The translations under genes and the position numbers were made by a program. Positions 1-8,163 of a DNA stretch of 21,796 bases are shown here, piece after piece. Position 1 is the stretch's first letter. Every line of letters begins with the position of its first letter. Under the pieces are notes generated by a model. It saw only the letters and a list, made by a program, of their open reading frames with translations, was not told where the DNA came from and did not search any database. Location: assembly GCA_945863085.1 (NCBI GenBank), contig CAMBCD010000008.1, forward strand, positions 1 through 21,796, in the 5' to 3' direction. Source of the stretch: Bordetella parapertussis (lineage in GTDB: Bacteria; Pseudomonadota; Gammaproteobacteria; Burkholderiales; SG8-41).

Positions 1-1
1 G

Positions 2-1699
2 CCGAAAGCGCCTTCCCGTTTCAACCCGGTAACCAATCCGGCGCGTGCAAAACTGCGCCAGCAATATGTGCTGCGGCGGATGCGCGAGCTTGACATGATT
101 ACGCCACAGCAGCTTGCCGACGCAGGCAAGGAAGTGCCGCCGGTCAAGCAGGTGATGAACGAATATGGAGTGCGCGCGGATTATTTTGCCGAGATGGTGC
201 GTGCCCAGATGTTCGAGCGTTACGGCGAAGAAATCTATACACGCGGACTGAAAGTACACACTACGCTGAATGTTGAACACCAGCGTGCGGCATACCAGGC
301 CGTGCGCAAAGGCGTCCTCGAGTATGACCGGCGGCATGGTTACCGCGGTTCGGAAGCCTATGTTGAACTGACGGGTCAATTGACTGATGAGCGTCTCGAA
401 GACGCGCTGCAGGACGTGGCCGACAGCGACGACCTTTATGCGGCAATCGTGCTCGAGGCAAGCCCGAAGCTGGTCCGCGTTTATCGTGCGGGCGGCGAGC
501 GCATCGACATCAGCGAAGACGGGCTGAAATTTGCCGCCAGGATGCTGGGGGACAAAGCTGCGCCCAATCAGCGCATCCGCCGCGGAGCGATCATCAGGAT
601 CTCGCGTGATGAAAAAAAACGCTGGCAGATCGGCCAGTTGCCGGTGGTCGAATCAGCATTCGTTGCTGCGGATCCGCGCACCGGTGCAATCCGGGCGCTG
701 GTTGGCGGTTTTGACTTCAATCGCAACCAGTTCAATCATGTGACGCAAGCCTTGCGCCAGCCCGGCTCAAGTTTCAAGCCATTCGTCTATTCCGCTGCTC
801 TGGAAAAGGGATTTACCGCCGCCACTGTCATCAATGATGCGCCGCTGACCTTTACCGCGGCGCAAACCGGCTCCGAACCCTGGGAACCAAAAAACTACGA
901 CGGCAAATTCGACGGCCCGTTGCGTTTGCGCACGGCCCTGGCGAAATCAAAAAACCTGGTGTCGGTGCGCATACTTCAGGCCATCAGTCCGCAATACGCG
1001 CAGGACTACATTACGCGTTTCGGTTTTGATCCCAAAATGCATCCGCCCTACCTGACCATGGCGCTGGGCGCCGGCAGTGTTACGCCGATGCAAATGCTGG
1101 GGGCCTATTCCGTTTTCGCCAACGGCGGCTACCGCATCGCCCCTTATTTTGTTGAACGCGTGGAAGACGACAAGGGCAACAAGCTGACAGTCAACCAGCC
1201 GCAGGTTGCCGGCGAGTCTGCGGAGCGTGTCATCGATTCGCGCAACGCGTTCATGATGACCAGCCTGATGCGCGATGTGGTGCGTGCCGGAACCGCAACC
1301 CGCGCCATGCGCTTGAAACGCAATGATCTTGCCGGCAAGACCGGCACCACCAACGAGTTTGTCGATGCCTGGTTCGGCGGTTTCCAGTCGACGCTGGTTG
1401 CGGTGGCGTGGATGGGTTTCGACCAGCCGAAAACGCTGGGCCGCAACGAAACCGGCGGCAGTGCGGCGTTGCCGATCTGGATTGATTACATGGCTGTGGC
1501 GCTGAAGAATGTGCCCGAAGAACCCTTCAATCCGCCGGCTGGTGTCATGGTGATGCAGATTGATCCGGAAACCGGGGTTCGTGCCAGCGCCGGCGGGATC
1601 AGCGAATATTTTTATCAGGAGTTTCCCGCACCGGATCACGCTGCCGAGGTGCCGGGTGCAGAAAAACTTCCGGAAGAAGCCAGAAACCAGTTGTTCTAG
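2..1699 (+). CDS. mrcA: Penicillin-binding protein 1A (class A PBP), 3' part; 5' end outside window
   Basis: Bifunctional inner-membrane peptidoglycan synthase (glycosyltransferase plus DD-transpeptidase). The frame is open from base 2 and begins with PKAPSRFNP, the typical end of the glycosyltransferase domain, so the gene starts upstream; 565 residues are visible. An OB-like insert follows (about residues 80-215 of the fragment). The transpeptidase domain has its SxxK motif as SSFK with the nucleophilic serine at bases 767-769, SKN at 947-955 and KTGTT at 1337-1351, so all three penicilloyl-serine motifs are intact. The C-terminal tail is short and acidic. An unknown gene follows after 9 bases with its ribosome site overlapping the stop codon, suggesting co-transcription. 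The family assignment is secure; PBP1A rather than another class A PBP rests on the overall pattern. Confidence 0.95.
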   Translation, partial: PKAPSRFNPVTNPARAKLRQQYVLRRMRELDMITPQQLADAGKEVPPVKQVMNEYGVRADYFAEMVRAQMFERYGEEIYTRGLKVHTTLNVEHQRAAYQAVRKGVLEYDRRHGYRGSEAYVELTGQLTDERLEDALQDVADSDDLYAAIVLEASPKLVRVYRAGGERIDISEDGLKFAARMLGDKAAPNQRIRRGAIIRISRDEKKRWQIGQLPVVESAFVAADPRTGAIRALVGGFDFNRNQFNHVTQALRQPGSSFKPFVYSAALEKGFTAATVINDAPLTFTAAQTGSEPWEPKNYDGKFDGPLRLRTALAKSKNLVSVRILQAISPQYAQDYITRFGFDPKMHPPYLTMALGAGSVTPMQMLGAYSVFANGGYRIAPYFVERVEDDKGNKLTVNQPQVAGESAERVIDSRNAFMMTSLMRDVVRAGTATRAMRLKRNDLAGKTGTTNEFVDAWFGGFQSTLVAVAWMGFDQPKTLGRNETGGSAALPIWIDYMAVALKNVPEEPFNPPAGVMVMQIDPETGVRASAGGISEYFYQEFPAPDHAAEVPGAEKLPEEARNQLF

Positions 1700-1708
1700 G
1701 AGTATCAA

Positions 1709-2305
1709 ATGGCCAGAGAGCGGGGCCGCGATGACACGCGTAGCGCGATCGCCGTGCATGCGGCCCGGCTGATGGCGCAGGACGGAATCGAAGATTACGG
1801 CCTCGCCAAACGCAAGGCGGCGAAACAGCTGGGTATCCCCGACTCAAGCCGGCTGCCCAATAATGATGAAATCGACGCTGCGCTGCGCGAATACCAGGAT
1901 ATTTACCGCAGTGACGATCAGGAGCAGCGGATCCGTGCGTTGCGCGAACAGGCAGTCCGCGCGATGCGCGAACTGGCTGCGTTCGATCCGCATTTGACGG
2001 GATCGGTGCTGTCCGGCGTCGCAGGCCCTTACGCCGTGATCCACCTGCAATTGTTTACCGATAACGTGAAAGCGGTTGAACTGTTCCTGATTGACCGCAA
2101 AATGCCGTACAAGACATCACAGAGCCGCCTCTATGCCGGCCATGAACCACGGGTATTGCCGGTATTCAGCATCAACGTGGAGGGCACCGACATCGAGCTG
2201 ACGGTATTCGAAGGCCGCGATTTGCGCGCGCCGGTGCGGGCTACTGCGGAAGGCCGCGTGATCGAGCGCGCCAGATTGCCGGCAGTCACAGTCCTGCTCG
2301 CCTAG
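1709..2305 (+). CDS. Conserved-type protein of unknown function, possible nucleotidyltransferase-like fold
   Basis: A 198-residue soluble protein with no signal peptide or membrane helix. The start is supported by AGGAG at 1698-1702, overlapping the PBP stop codon, 6 bases before ATG. The N-terminal half (1-90) is charged and helical, with RSAIAVHAARLMAQDG and an arginine/glutamate-rich stretch at 70-90. The C-terminal half contains LTGSVLSG (residues 97-103) followed by TDN and AVELFL, which loosely recalls the GS...D/E pattern of nucleotidyltransferase-fold proteins, but the spacing is not classical and I do not assign an activity. It is probably translated with the PBP and ends 15 bases before the convergent hemB stop. 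The role is unknown; a cell-wall link is only suggested by position. Confidence 0.85.
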   Translation: MARERGRDDTRSAIAVHAARLMAQDGIEDYGLAKRKAAKQLGIPDSSRLPNNDEIDAALREYQDIYRSDDQEQRIRALREQAVRAMRELAAFDPHLTGSVLSGVAGPYAVIHLQLFTDNVKAVELFLIDRKMPYKTSQSRLYAGHEPRVLPVFSINVEGTDIELTVFEGRDLRAPVRATAEGRVIERARLPAVTVLLA

Positions 2306-2320
2306 TTCCTTTGCGCCGCC

Positions 2321-3385
<1,065 letters not shown>

Positions 3386-3394
3386 CTAATCCGG

Positions 3395-3400
3395 ATTATA
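3395..3400 (-). promoter_or_regulatory. Probable hemB promoter -10 box
   Basis: The minus strand reads TATAAT here, a perfect -10 hexamer, about 64 bases before the hemB ATG. No good -35 is seen at 16-18 bases, so the promoter may need an activator or be weak. It overlaps a plus-strand -10-like box. Confidence 0.5.
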
Positions 3401-3402
3401 GT
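3397..3402 (+). promoter_or_regulatory. Possible sRNA promoter -10 box, overlapping the hemB -10
   Basis: TATAGT on the + strand shares four bases with the minus-strand TATAAT of hemB. It predicts a transcript starting near 3409, just before the first hairpin of the sRNA candidate. There is no convincing -35. Confidence 0.4.
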
Positions 3403-3408
3403 CGTCTG

Positions 3409-3517
3409 ATGTTACAGATGACTTCGGTTGTCTCCCGCTTCCCTCCCTGAGCGGGCGCCTTAAACCTGATTTAAGGCTCTTTGCCCCCGGTTTACTCCCC
3501 TTAACCGGGGGCTTTTT
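3409..3517 (+). ncRNA. Candidate anti-hemB-type small RNA with four consecutive hairpins
   Basis: Four adjacent hairpins occupy the hemB-engB gap on the + strand. H1 is 3416-3433 with a C(UUCG)G tetraloop. H2 has stems 3434-3439 and 3450-3455 (CCCGCT/AGCGGG) with loop UCCCUCCCUG. H3 has an 8-bp perfect stem, 3457-3464 with 3470-3477. H4 has a 10-bp perfect stem, 3483-3492 with 3503-3512, loop UACUCCCCUU, then a T run. The pyrimidine-rich loops CCCUCCC and CUCCCC are complementary to Shine-Dalgarno-like sequence, typical of trans-acting anti-SD sRNAs. The anti-hemB RNA family is described as lying upstream of hemB on the opposite strand in Burkholderia; position, orientation and terminator agree. 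The 5' end is inferred from the -10 box. No open frame of note lies inside. Confidence 0.72.
3483..3517 (+). terminator. Rho-independent terminator of the sRNA candidate
   Basis: GCCCCCGGTT at 3483-3492 pairs perfectly with AACCGGGGGC at 3503-3512 and is followed by TTTTT. The T run exists only on the + strand and overlaps the engB stop codon (3516-3518). It therefore cannot serve engB or hemB and implies a + strand transcript from this gap. Confidence 0.85.
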
Positions 3518-4109
3518 ATTGCTTCAGCCGACGCGCAATGACCGCCTGGGCTTCCTTCACGCCGGTCTTGCTGGTGCCGGAAAAAATCTGTGCCGAGGCT
3601 TCACCGGGATGGCGTGCGAGTTCAGCCGTGGTCTGCTTGAGCATCGCGTCGGCCTGCTGTCGGTTCAGTTTGTCGGCCTTGGTCAACAACACATGCACCG
3701 CTTTATTGGTGGGTGCCAGCCAGTCCAGCATCTGCCAATCCAGGGGCGTCAGCCCACGCCGAATATCGACAATAATAATCAATAAAATTAATGAGTTGCG
3801 GTTAGAGATGTAAGTGCCAATTAACTCATCCCAGCGTTCCTGTTCCTGGCGTGGCACTTTGGCATAGCCGTAGCCGGGCAGGTCGACCAGGGAACAGTGA
3901 TTACCCATATCGAAAAAGTTGATGGCCTGGGTGCGCCCCGGGGTTTTACTGACAAACGCCAGCTTGCGGCGATTGGCGAGCGCATTGATCGCGGTGGATT
4001 TGCCTGCGTTGGAGCGGCCGGCAAAAGCCACTTCGGCGCCCTGATCCGGCGGCATGTCGGCCAGCTGGTGCACGGCGTAGCGAAACTCGAGTTGTGAAAA
4101 CAGGGACAC
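3516..4109 (-). CDS. engB: Ribosome-biogenesis GTP-binding protein EngB (YsxC/YihA)
   Basis: TRAFAC-class GTPase required for late assembly of the large ribosomal subunit. It has 197 residues, the usual size. G motifs are in order: G1 GRSNAGKS (31-38), G2 TPGRT (57-61), G3 DLPG (76-79), G4 TKAD (143-146), G5 SGTSK (177-181). The start is GTG: the nearby ATG at 4116-4114 is in another frame, and AAGGAT lies upstream. The stop codon lies in the T tract of the sRNA terminator. A run of about 24 codons between G3 and G4 (3759-3830) is unusually AT-rich (TTA and ATT codons) against its neighbours. Assignment is firm. Confidence 0.96.
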   Translation of the reverse strand: MSLFSQLEFRYAVHQLADMPPDQGAEVAFAGRSNAGKSTAINALANRRKLAFVSKTPGRTQAINFFDMGNHCSLVDLPGYGYAKVPRQEQERWDELIGTYISNRNSLILLIIIVDIRRGLTPLDWQMLDWLAPTNKAVHVLLTKADKLNRQQADAMLKQTTAELARHPGEASAQIFSGTSKTGVKEAQAVIARRLKQ

Positions 4110-4160
4110 TGTTCATTATCCTTGATGCCAGGCGGGGTGAGGGGAATGCGGTGTGCGGAA

Positions 4161-4169
4161 TGTTATAGA
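4161..4169 (+). promoter_or_regulatory. Possible extended -10 promoter of the cytochrome c4 gene
   Basis: TGTTATAGA fits an extended -10 (TGn plus TATAGA) about 40 bases before the chosen ATG at 4211; no -35 is visible. The rest of the 4117-4210 gap holds the ribosome site and nothing else I can support. Confidence 0.35.
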
Positions 4170-4210
4170 ATACAAACCTTTTTTACGACCGTATGAATCA
4201 AGGAGTATGC

Positions 4211-4873
4211 ATGGAACACCGCCATTCGAACCGCGACCTGAAAACCTGGCGGCTGCTGGCCGTTGTGGCGGGAGCGCTGGCGGCGCACAGCGTGCTGGCG
4301 CAGGGCGTGATCAAGGGCGATCCGGCCAAAGCCCAGCAGATCGTCACCCAGGTTTGCGTGGCCTGCCACGCGGCCGACGGCAACAGCGCGATCCCGGTCA
4401 ATCCCAGCCTCGCCGGCCAGCATCCGGAATACACCTATAAACAACTGATGAATTTCAAACCGCAGGGCGGCAAGCCGGCGGAGCGCAACAATGGCGTGAT
4501 GGCCGGCATGGTGGCCAACCTGTCGGATGACGACATGAAAAACCTCGCGGCTTATTTTGCATCGCAGAAAGCCAAACCGGGCGTTGCGCGTGATGCAAAA
4601 CTGGTCAAACAGGGCGAAGCGATTTACCGCGGCGGTGTCGCCGCCAAGGGTGTTCCGGCCTGCGCCTCCTGCCACGCACCCAACGGCGCCGGCATGCCCG
4701 CGCAGTTTCCGCGGCTCGCCGGCCAGCATGCCGAATACACCTCGGGGCAGCTGAAAGCCTTCCGCGGTGGACAACGTGCCAACGATGCGGCGCAGATGAT
4801 GCGCGGGGTCGCGGCAAAAATGAGCGACCAGGAAATCGCCGCGGTGTCCGAATACATCGCGGGCCTGCGCTGA
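4211..4873 (+). CDS. Diheme cytochrome c4, periplasmic
   Basis: Two-domain c-type cytochrome carrying electrons toward terminal oxidases, usually attached to or facing the periplasmic side of the inner membrane. The ATG at 4211 is preferred over one at 4193 because AAGGAG (4200-4205) lies 5 bases before it and after the earlier ATG. The product is 220 residues with a signal peptide ending VLA/QG. Haem sites are CVACH (49-53) and CASCH (151-155); methionine ligands are likely in GVMAGMVANLS and AAKMSDQE. The duplicated SLAGQHPEYTYKQL / RLAGQHAEYTSGQL segments show the internal repeat of the family. It lies just before resB-ccsA, which would attach its haems. A strong terminator follows. Confidence 0.94.
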   Translation: MEHRHSNRDLKTWRLLAVVAGALAAHSVLAQGVIKGDPAKAQQIVTQVCVACHAADGNSAIPVNPSLAGQHPEYTYKQLMNFKPQGGKPAERNNGVMAGMVANLSDDDMKNLAAYFASQKAKPGVARDAKLVKQGEAIYRGGVAAKGVPACASCHAPNGAGMPAQFPRLAGQHAEYTSGQLKAFRGGQRANDAAQMMRGVAAKMSDQEIAAVSEYIAGLR

Positions 4874-4897
4874 TATTTTCACTGCTGTTACGATTTT

Positions 4898-4929
4898 AAA
4901 AAGGGAGACTGCAGCAGTCTCCCTTTTTT
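4898..4929. terminator. Strong bidirectional rho-independent terminator
   Basis: A 9-bp perfect stem GGGAGACTG (4903-4911) / CAGTCTCCC (4915-4923) is flanked by AAAAA on the left and TTTTTT on the right, giving a T run on either strand. It ends the cytochrome c4 transcript and separates it from resB, so resB needs its own promoter or readthrough. Confidence 0.9.
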
Positions 4930-4953
4930 GTCTGTTTGGTTAACCGAATCTTC

Positions 4954-7005
4954 ATGGCCCAGCACACCCGAACCCGCGCTGCATACGACCTGCTGTCGTC
5001 GATGCGTTTTGCCGTCAGCCTGCTGACCGTGCTGGCGATCGCGTCCGTGGTCGGCACGGTGCTGAAACAGACCGAACCGTACCCCAACTATATTTCGCAG
5101 TTTGGCCAGTTCTGGTTTCCGGTATTCGAAGCACTGGGACTCTACGATGTTTATCACACAGCATGGTTCCTCGCGATCCTCAGTTTCCTGGTGCTGTCGA
5201 CCAGCCTGTGCATTTACCGCAACGGTCCGGGCATGTTGCGCGAAATGCGCAATTTCCGCGAGCAGGCGACGGAGCGTTCCCTGCAGCACATCCAGCAGCG
5301 CGCGGAATTCGAGCTGGCAGTGCCGGCAGCGACAGCGCTCGAGCGTGCGACCCGGTACCTGACCGCCAGCGGTTTCCGATTTCGCAGCGGCCCGCGCGGC
5401 GAAGGCGGCGCTGACACGCTGATTGCCGCCAAGGCCGGCAGTTACCACCGCACCGGCTACCTGCTGACTCACTGTGGCATCGTGGTGATCTGTTTCGGTG
5501 GTCTGCTCGACGGCAACATCCCGCTGAAAGTGCTGCAGCTGACCGGGCAGAAAGTCATCGAGACCCGTGACATACCGCAGAGCCAGGTACTGCCGCAGAG
5601 CCGGCTGTCGCCCGCCAACCTGTCGTTCCGCGGCAACGTCAACATTCCCGAGGGCACCAGTGCCAATGTCGTGTTCCAGAACGTTGCTGACGGTTACCTG
5701 GTGCAGGACCTGCCGTTCACGGTGGCGCTGAAAAAATTCCATATCGACCACTATTCGACCGGGCAGCCGCGTGATTTTGCCAGCGACATCGTGGTCACCG
5801 ACAATGAAACCGGCGAACGTTTCGAACGTACCATCCGCGTCAATTTCCCTTTCATCCATCGCGGCGTCGCCATCTACCAAGCGAGCTTCGCCGACGGCGG
5901 CACACGCATGCAGCTGAAGGGCTGGCCGCTGCTGTCGCCGCGGGTTGCGCCCTTCGACGTCGCCGGAGCGGTCAACCAGGCTACGCGCATCACCAGCGGA
6001 GACGCCGAGATCCGTGTCGAACTCTCCGATTTCCGGCCGTTCAATATTGAAGACCTCAGTTCCAACGCGGCAACTTCACGCGTTGAAGTCGCCAGCGTAT
6101 CCAAAAAAGTGCTGGACCAGCTCGGTTCCGGCGCCGCCGACAATTCGAAAAAGGATCTGCGCAACGTCGGACCGAGTTTCCAGTACCGCTTGCGCGATAC
6201 ACAGGGCCAGGCCCGCGAATTCAGCAATTACATGCTGCCATTGCAACTCGATGGCGCCTGGTACCTGATGACCGGCGTGCGTTCGAATCCCAATGAAGGA
6301 TTCCGTTTCCTGCGTCTGCCGCTGGATGCCGACGGCCGCATTGACGGCCACATGCAGTTGCGGGCGCTGCTGCTGGATGAAAAAGCGCGCGCAGAAATCG
6401 GCCGCCGGTTTGCGCGCAACGCTGCCAGCGGCTCCGGGGTATCGGAAACCATGCGCGAGCGCCTCGCCGAAAGCGCAGAAAAAGTGCTGCAGCTGTTTGC
6501 ATTGCGTGGTTTCGAATCCGTTGGCCAGTTCATCGAAAAAGGCATCCCGCAGGCCGAGCAGGAAAAAGCCGCCGATGTCTATGTCAAAGTGCTGGAGGGC
6601 GCGGCGCTGGAAGCGCTGCAACTGGCACGGGAACGCGCCAAACAGCAGCCGGCGCCGTTCGAGCCGCAGACCCTGCGTTTTGTCCGCGACAGCCTGACCT
6701 CGGTCAGTGACAGCTTTGCCTATGGCGCACCGGTGTACCTGCAGCTGGTGCAATACGAGGAAATCAAGGCTTCCGGCCTGCAACTGACGCGCTCACCCGG
6801 CAAAAACATTGTTTATGGCGGCTCGCTGCTGCTGGTGCTGGGCATTTTTGCGATGCTCTATATCCGCGAACGGCGGATCTGGTTGCTGGTCAAACCGGCG
6901 CAGGGCAAGATGCTGCTGGCAATGGCCGCCAACCGGCATACGCTGGAAAATGAACGAGAATTCGAACGCCACAAGGCTGCGCTGGCCGCAACCGTGAGGG
7001 ATTGA
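4954..7005 (+). CDS. resB: Cytochrome c biogenesis protein ResB (Ccs1 family)
   Basis: One half of the System II haem-attachment complex, acting with CcsA on the periplasmic side of the inner membrane. ATG at 4954 gives 683 residues; a TTG 18 bases upstream is possible, and neither has a clear ribosome site. Membrane segments are near 19-37, 70-88 and 163-185, then a large periplasmic domain (about 190-615), then a last helix near 619-638 with a basic cytoplasmic tail. The N-terminal RFAVSLLTVLAIASVVGTVLKQ and the YHRTGYLLTHCGIVVI helix are typical of ResB. The family is reliable because ccsA follows after 3 bases. Confidence 0.95.
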   Translation: MAQHTRTRAAYDLLSSMRFAVSLLTVLAIASVVGTVLKQTEPYPNYISQFGQFWFPVFEALGLYDVYHTAWFLAILSFLVLSTSLCIYRNGPGMLREMRNFREQATERSLQHIQQRAEFELAVPAATALERATRYLTASGFRFRSGPRGEGGADTLIAAKAGSYHRTGYLLTHCGIVVICFGGLLDGNIPLKVLQLTGQKVIETRDIPQSQVLPQSRLSPANLSFRGNVNIPEGTSANVVFQNVADGYLVQDLPFTVALKKFHIDHYSTGQPRDFASDIVVTDNETGERFERTIRVNFPFIHRGVAIYQASFADGGTRMQLKGWPLLSPRVAPFDVAGAVNQATRITSGDAEIRVELSDFRPFNIEDLSSNAATSRVEVASVSKKVLDQLGSGAADNSKKDLRNVGPSFQYRLRDTQGQAREFSNYMLPLQLDGAWYLMTGVRSNPNEGFRFLRLPLDADGRIDGHMQLRALLLDEKARAEIGRRFARNAASGSGVSETMRERLAESAEKVLQLFALRGFESVGQFIEKGIPQAEQEKAADVYVKVLEGAALEALQLARERAKQQPAPFEPQTLRFVRDSLTSVSDSFAYGAPVYLQLVQYEEIKASGLQLTRSPGKNIVYGGSLLLVLGIFAMLYIRERRIWLLVKPAQGKMLLAMAANRHTLENEREFERHKAALAATVRD

Positions 7006-7008
7006 CCC

Positions 7009-8157
7009 ATGGAACTGACCCAAACCCTGCCACAACAATCGCAATCCTGGCTGCGCCGCCTGTCCTGGTTGGACTGGGCCTACGCTGCCGCATTGCTGAT
7101 CGGCGCCGGCGTCGCGCTGCAGCTCTACGGCAGCTACATGGACGGCTATGAAAAAGCCATCCTCGCCGGCGCTGCGTTATCCGTGGCCGGTCTTGGCTGG
7201 CACTGGAAGCCGGTGCGTGTACTGATGATCGTGCTGGTGGGGATCAGCCTGTGGAGCATTTCCCTGTACCAGGGCGAGCTGGCGCGCGCCGACAAGGTGT
7301 TTTTCCTCAAGTACATGATCTCCAGCCAGACCGCGATCATGTGGATGTGTTTTCTCTACGGCATGTCCGGCCTGGCCTACTGGGCCGGCCTGCTGGCGCG
7401 GGCCGACGGTTTGACACGGGCCGGCAGCGGCTTCTTGTGGAGCGCGACCACGATGGGTCTGATCGGGCTGATGGTGCGCTGGTATGAGTCGTACCTGATC
7501 GGCACCGACGTCGGCCACATTCCCATCAGCAATCTCTACGAAGTGTTCGTGTTGTTCTGCATCATCACTTCGCTGCTGTATCTGTATTACGAGGGCCGTT
7601 ATGCGACGCGCAAACTGGGCGCCTTTGTATTGCTGATCATCCTTGCCGCGGTGTGGTTCATCCTTTGGTACACCTTTGATCGCGGCGCGCATGAAATCCA
7701 GCCGCTGGTGCCCGCCCTGCAGTCGTGGTGGATGAAAATCCATGTGCCGGCGAATTTCATCGGTTACGGTGCATTCTCGATCGCGGCAATGGTCGGTGTG
7801 GCGTACCTGTTGGCGTCCAAGGGCCTGATGACACGCCTGCTGCCCCCGGCGGAAGTCATGGATGACGTGATGTACAAGGCCATCGCCATCGGTTTCGCAT
7901 TTTTCACCATCGCCACCATCCTCGGCGCGATGTGGGCGGCGGAAGCCTGGGGCGGCTACTGGTCCTGGGATCCGAAAGAAACCTGGGCGCTGATTGTCTG
8001 GCTGAATTACGCGGCCTGGCTGCACATGCGCCTGATCAAGGGCCTGCGTGGCCCGCTGCTCGCCTGGTGGGCGGTGGTCGGCCTGCTGGTGACCACTTTC
8101 GCCTTCATCGGCGTCAACATGTTCCTGTCAGGCCTGCACTCCTACGGCACGTTGTGA
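7009..8157 (+). CDS. ccsA: Cytochrome c biogenesis protein CcsA/ResC (also named CcsB in proteobacteria)
   Basis: Multi-pass haem-handling subunit of System II cytochrome c maturation; it presents haem to apocytochromes through its WWD domain. It has 382 residues with about eight hydrophobic helices. The tryptophan-rich signature GGYWSWDPKETW is at 315-326. Histidines near membrane faces (in GHIPISNLYE, KIHVPANFIG, LHMRLIKG and LHSYGTL) fit the conserved haem-ligand positions. The start lies 3 bases after the resB stop, with GTGAGG upstream, so the pair is translated from one mRNA. The naming differs between databases (CcsA, CcsB, ResC). Confidence 0.96.
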   Translation: MELTQTLPQQSQSWLRRLSWLDWAYAAALLIGAGVALQLYGSYMDGYEKAILAGAALSVAGLGWHWKPVRVLMIVLVGISLWSISLYQGELARADKVFFLKYMISSQTAIMWMCFLYGMSGLAYWAGLLARADGLTRAGSGFLWSATTMGLIGLMVRWYESYLIGTDVGHIPISNLYEVFVLFCIITSLLYLYYEGRYATRKLGAFVLLIILAAVWFILWYTFDRGAHEIQPLVPALQSWWMKIHVPANFIGYGAFSIAAMVGVAYLLASKGLMTRLLPPAEVMDDVMYKAIAIGFAFFTIATILGAMWAAEAWGGYWSWDPKETWALIVWLNYAAWLHMRLIKGLRGPLLAWWAVVGLLVTTFAFIGVNMFLSGLHSYGTL

Positions 8158-8163
8158 CCGGCT

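Noticed and set aside
947..1759. A 270-codon open frame antisense to the PBP gene
   Set aside because: It mirrors a strong coding frame in GC-rich DNA, has no recognisable motif and no ribosome site.
4162..4167. Minus-strand TATAAC as the engB promoter -10
   Set aside because: No -35 partner, and the hexamer is only the complement of the better + strand extended -10.
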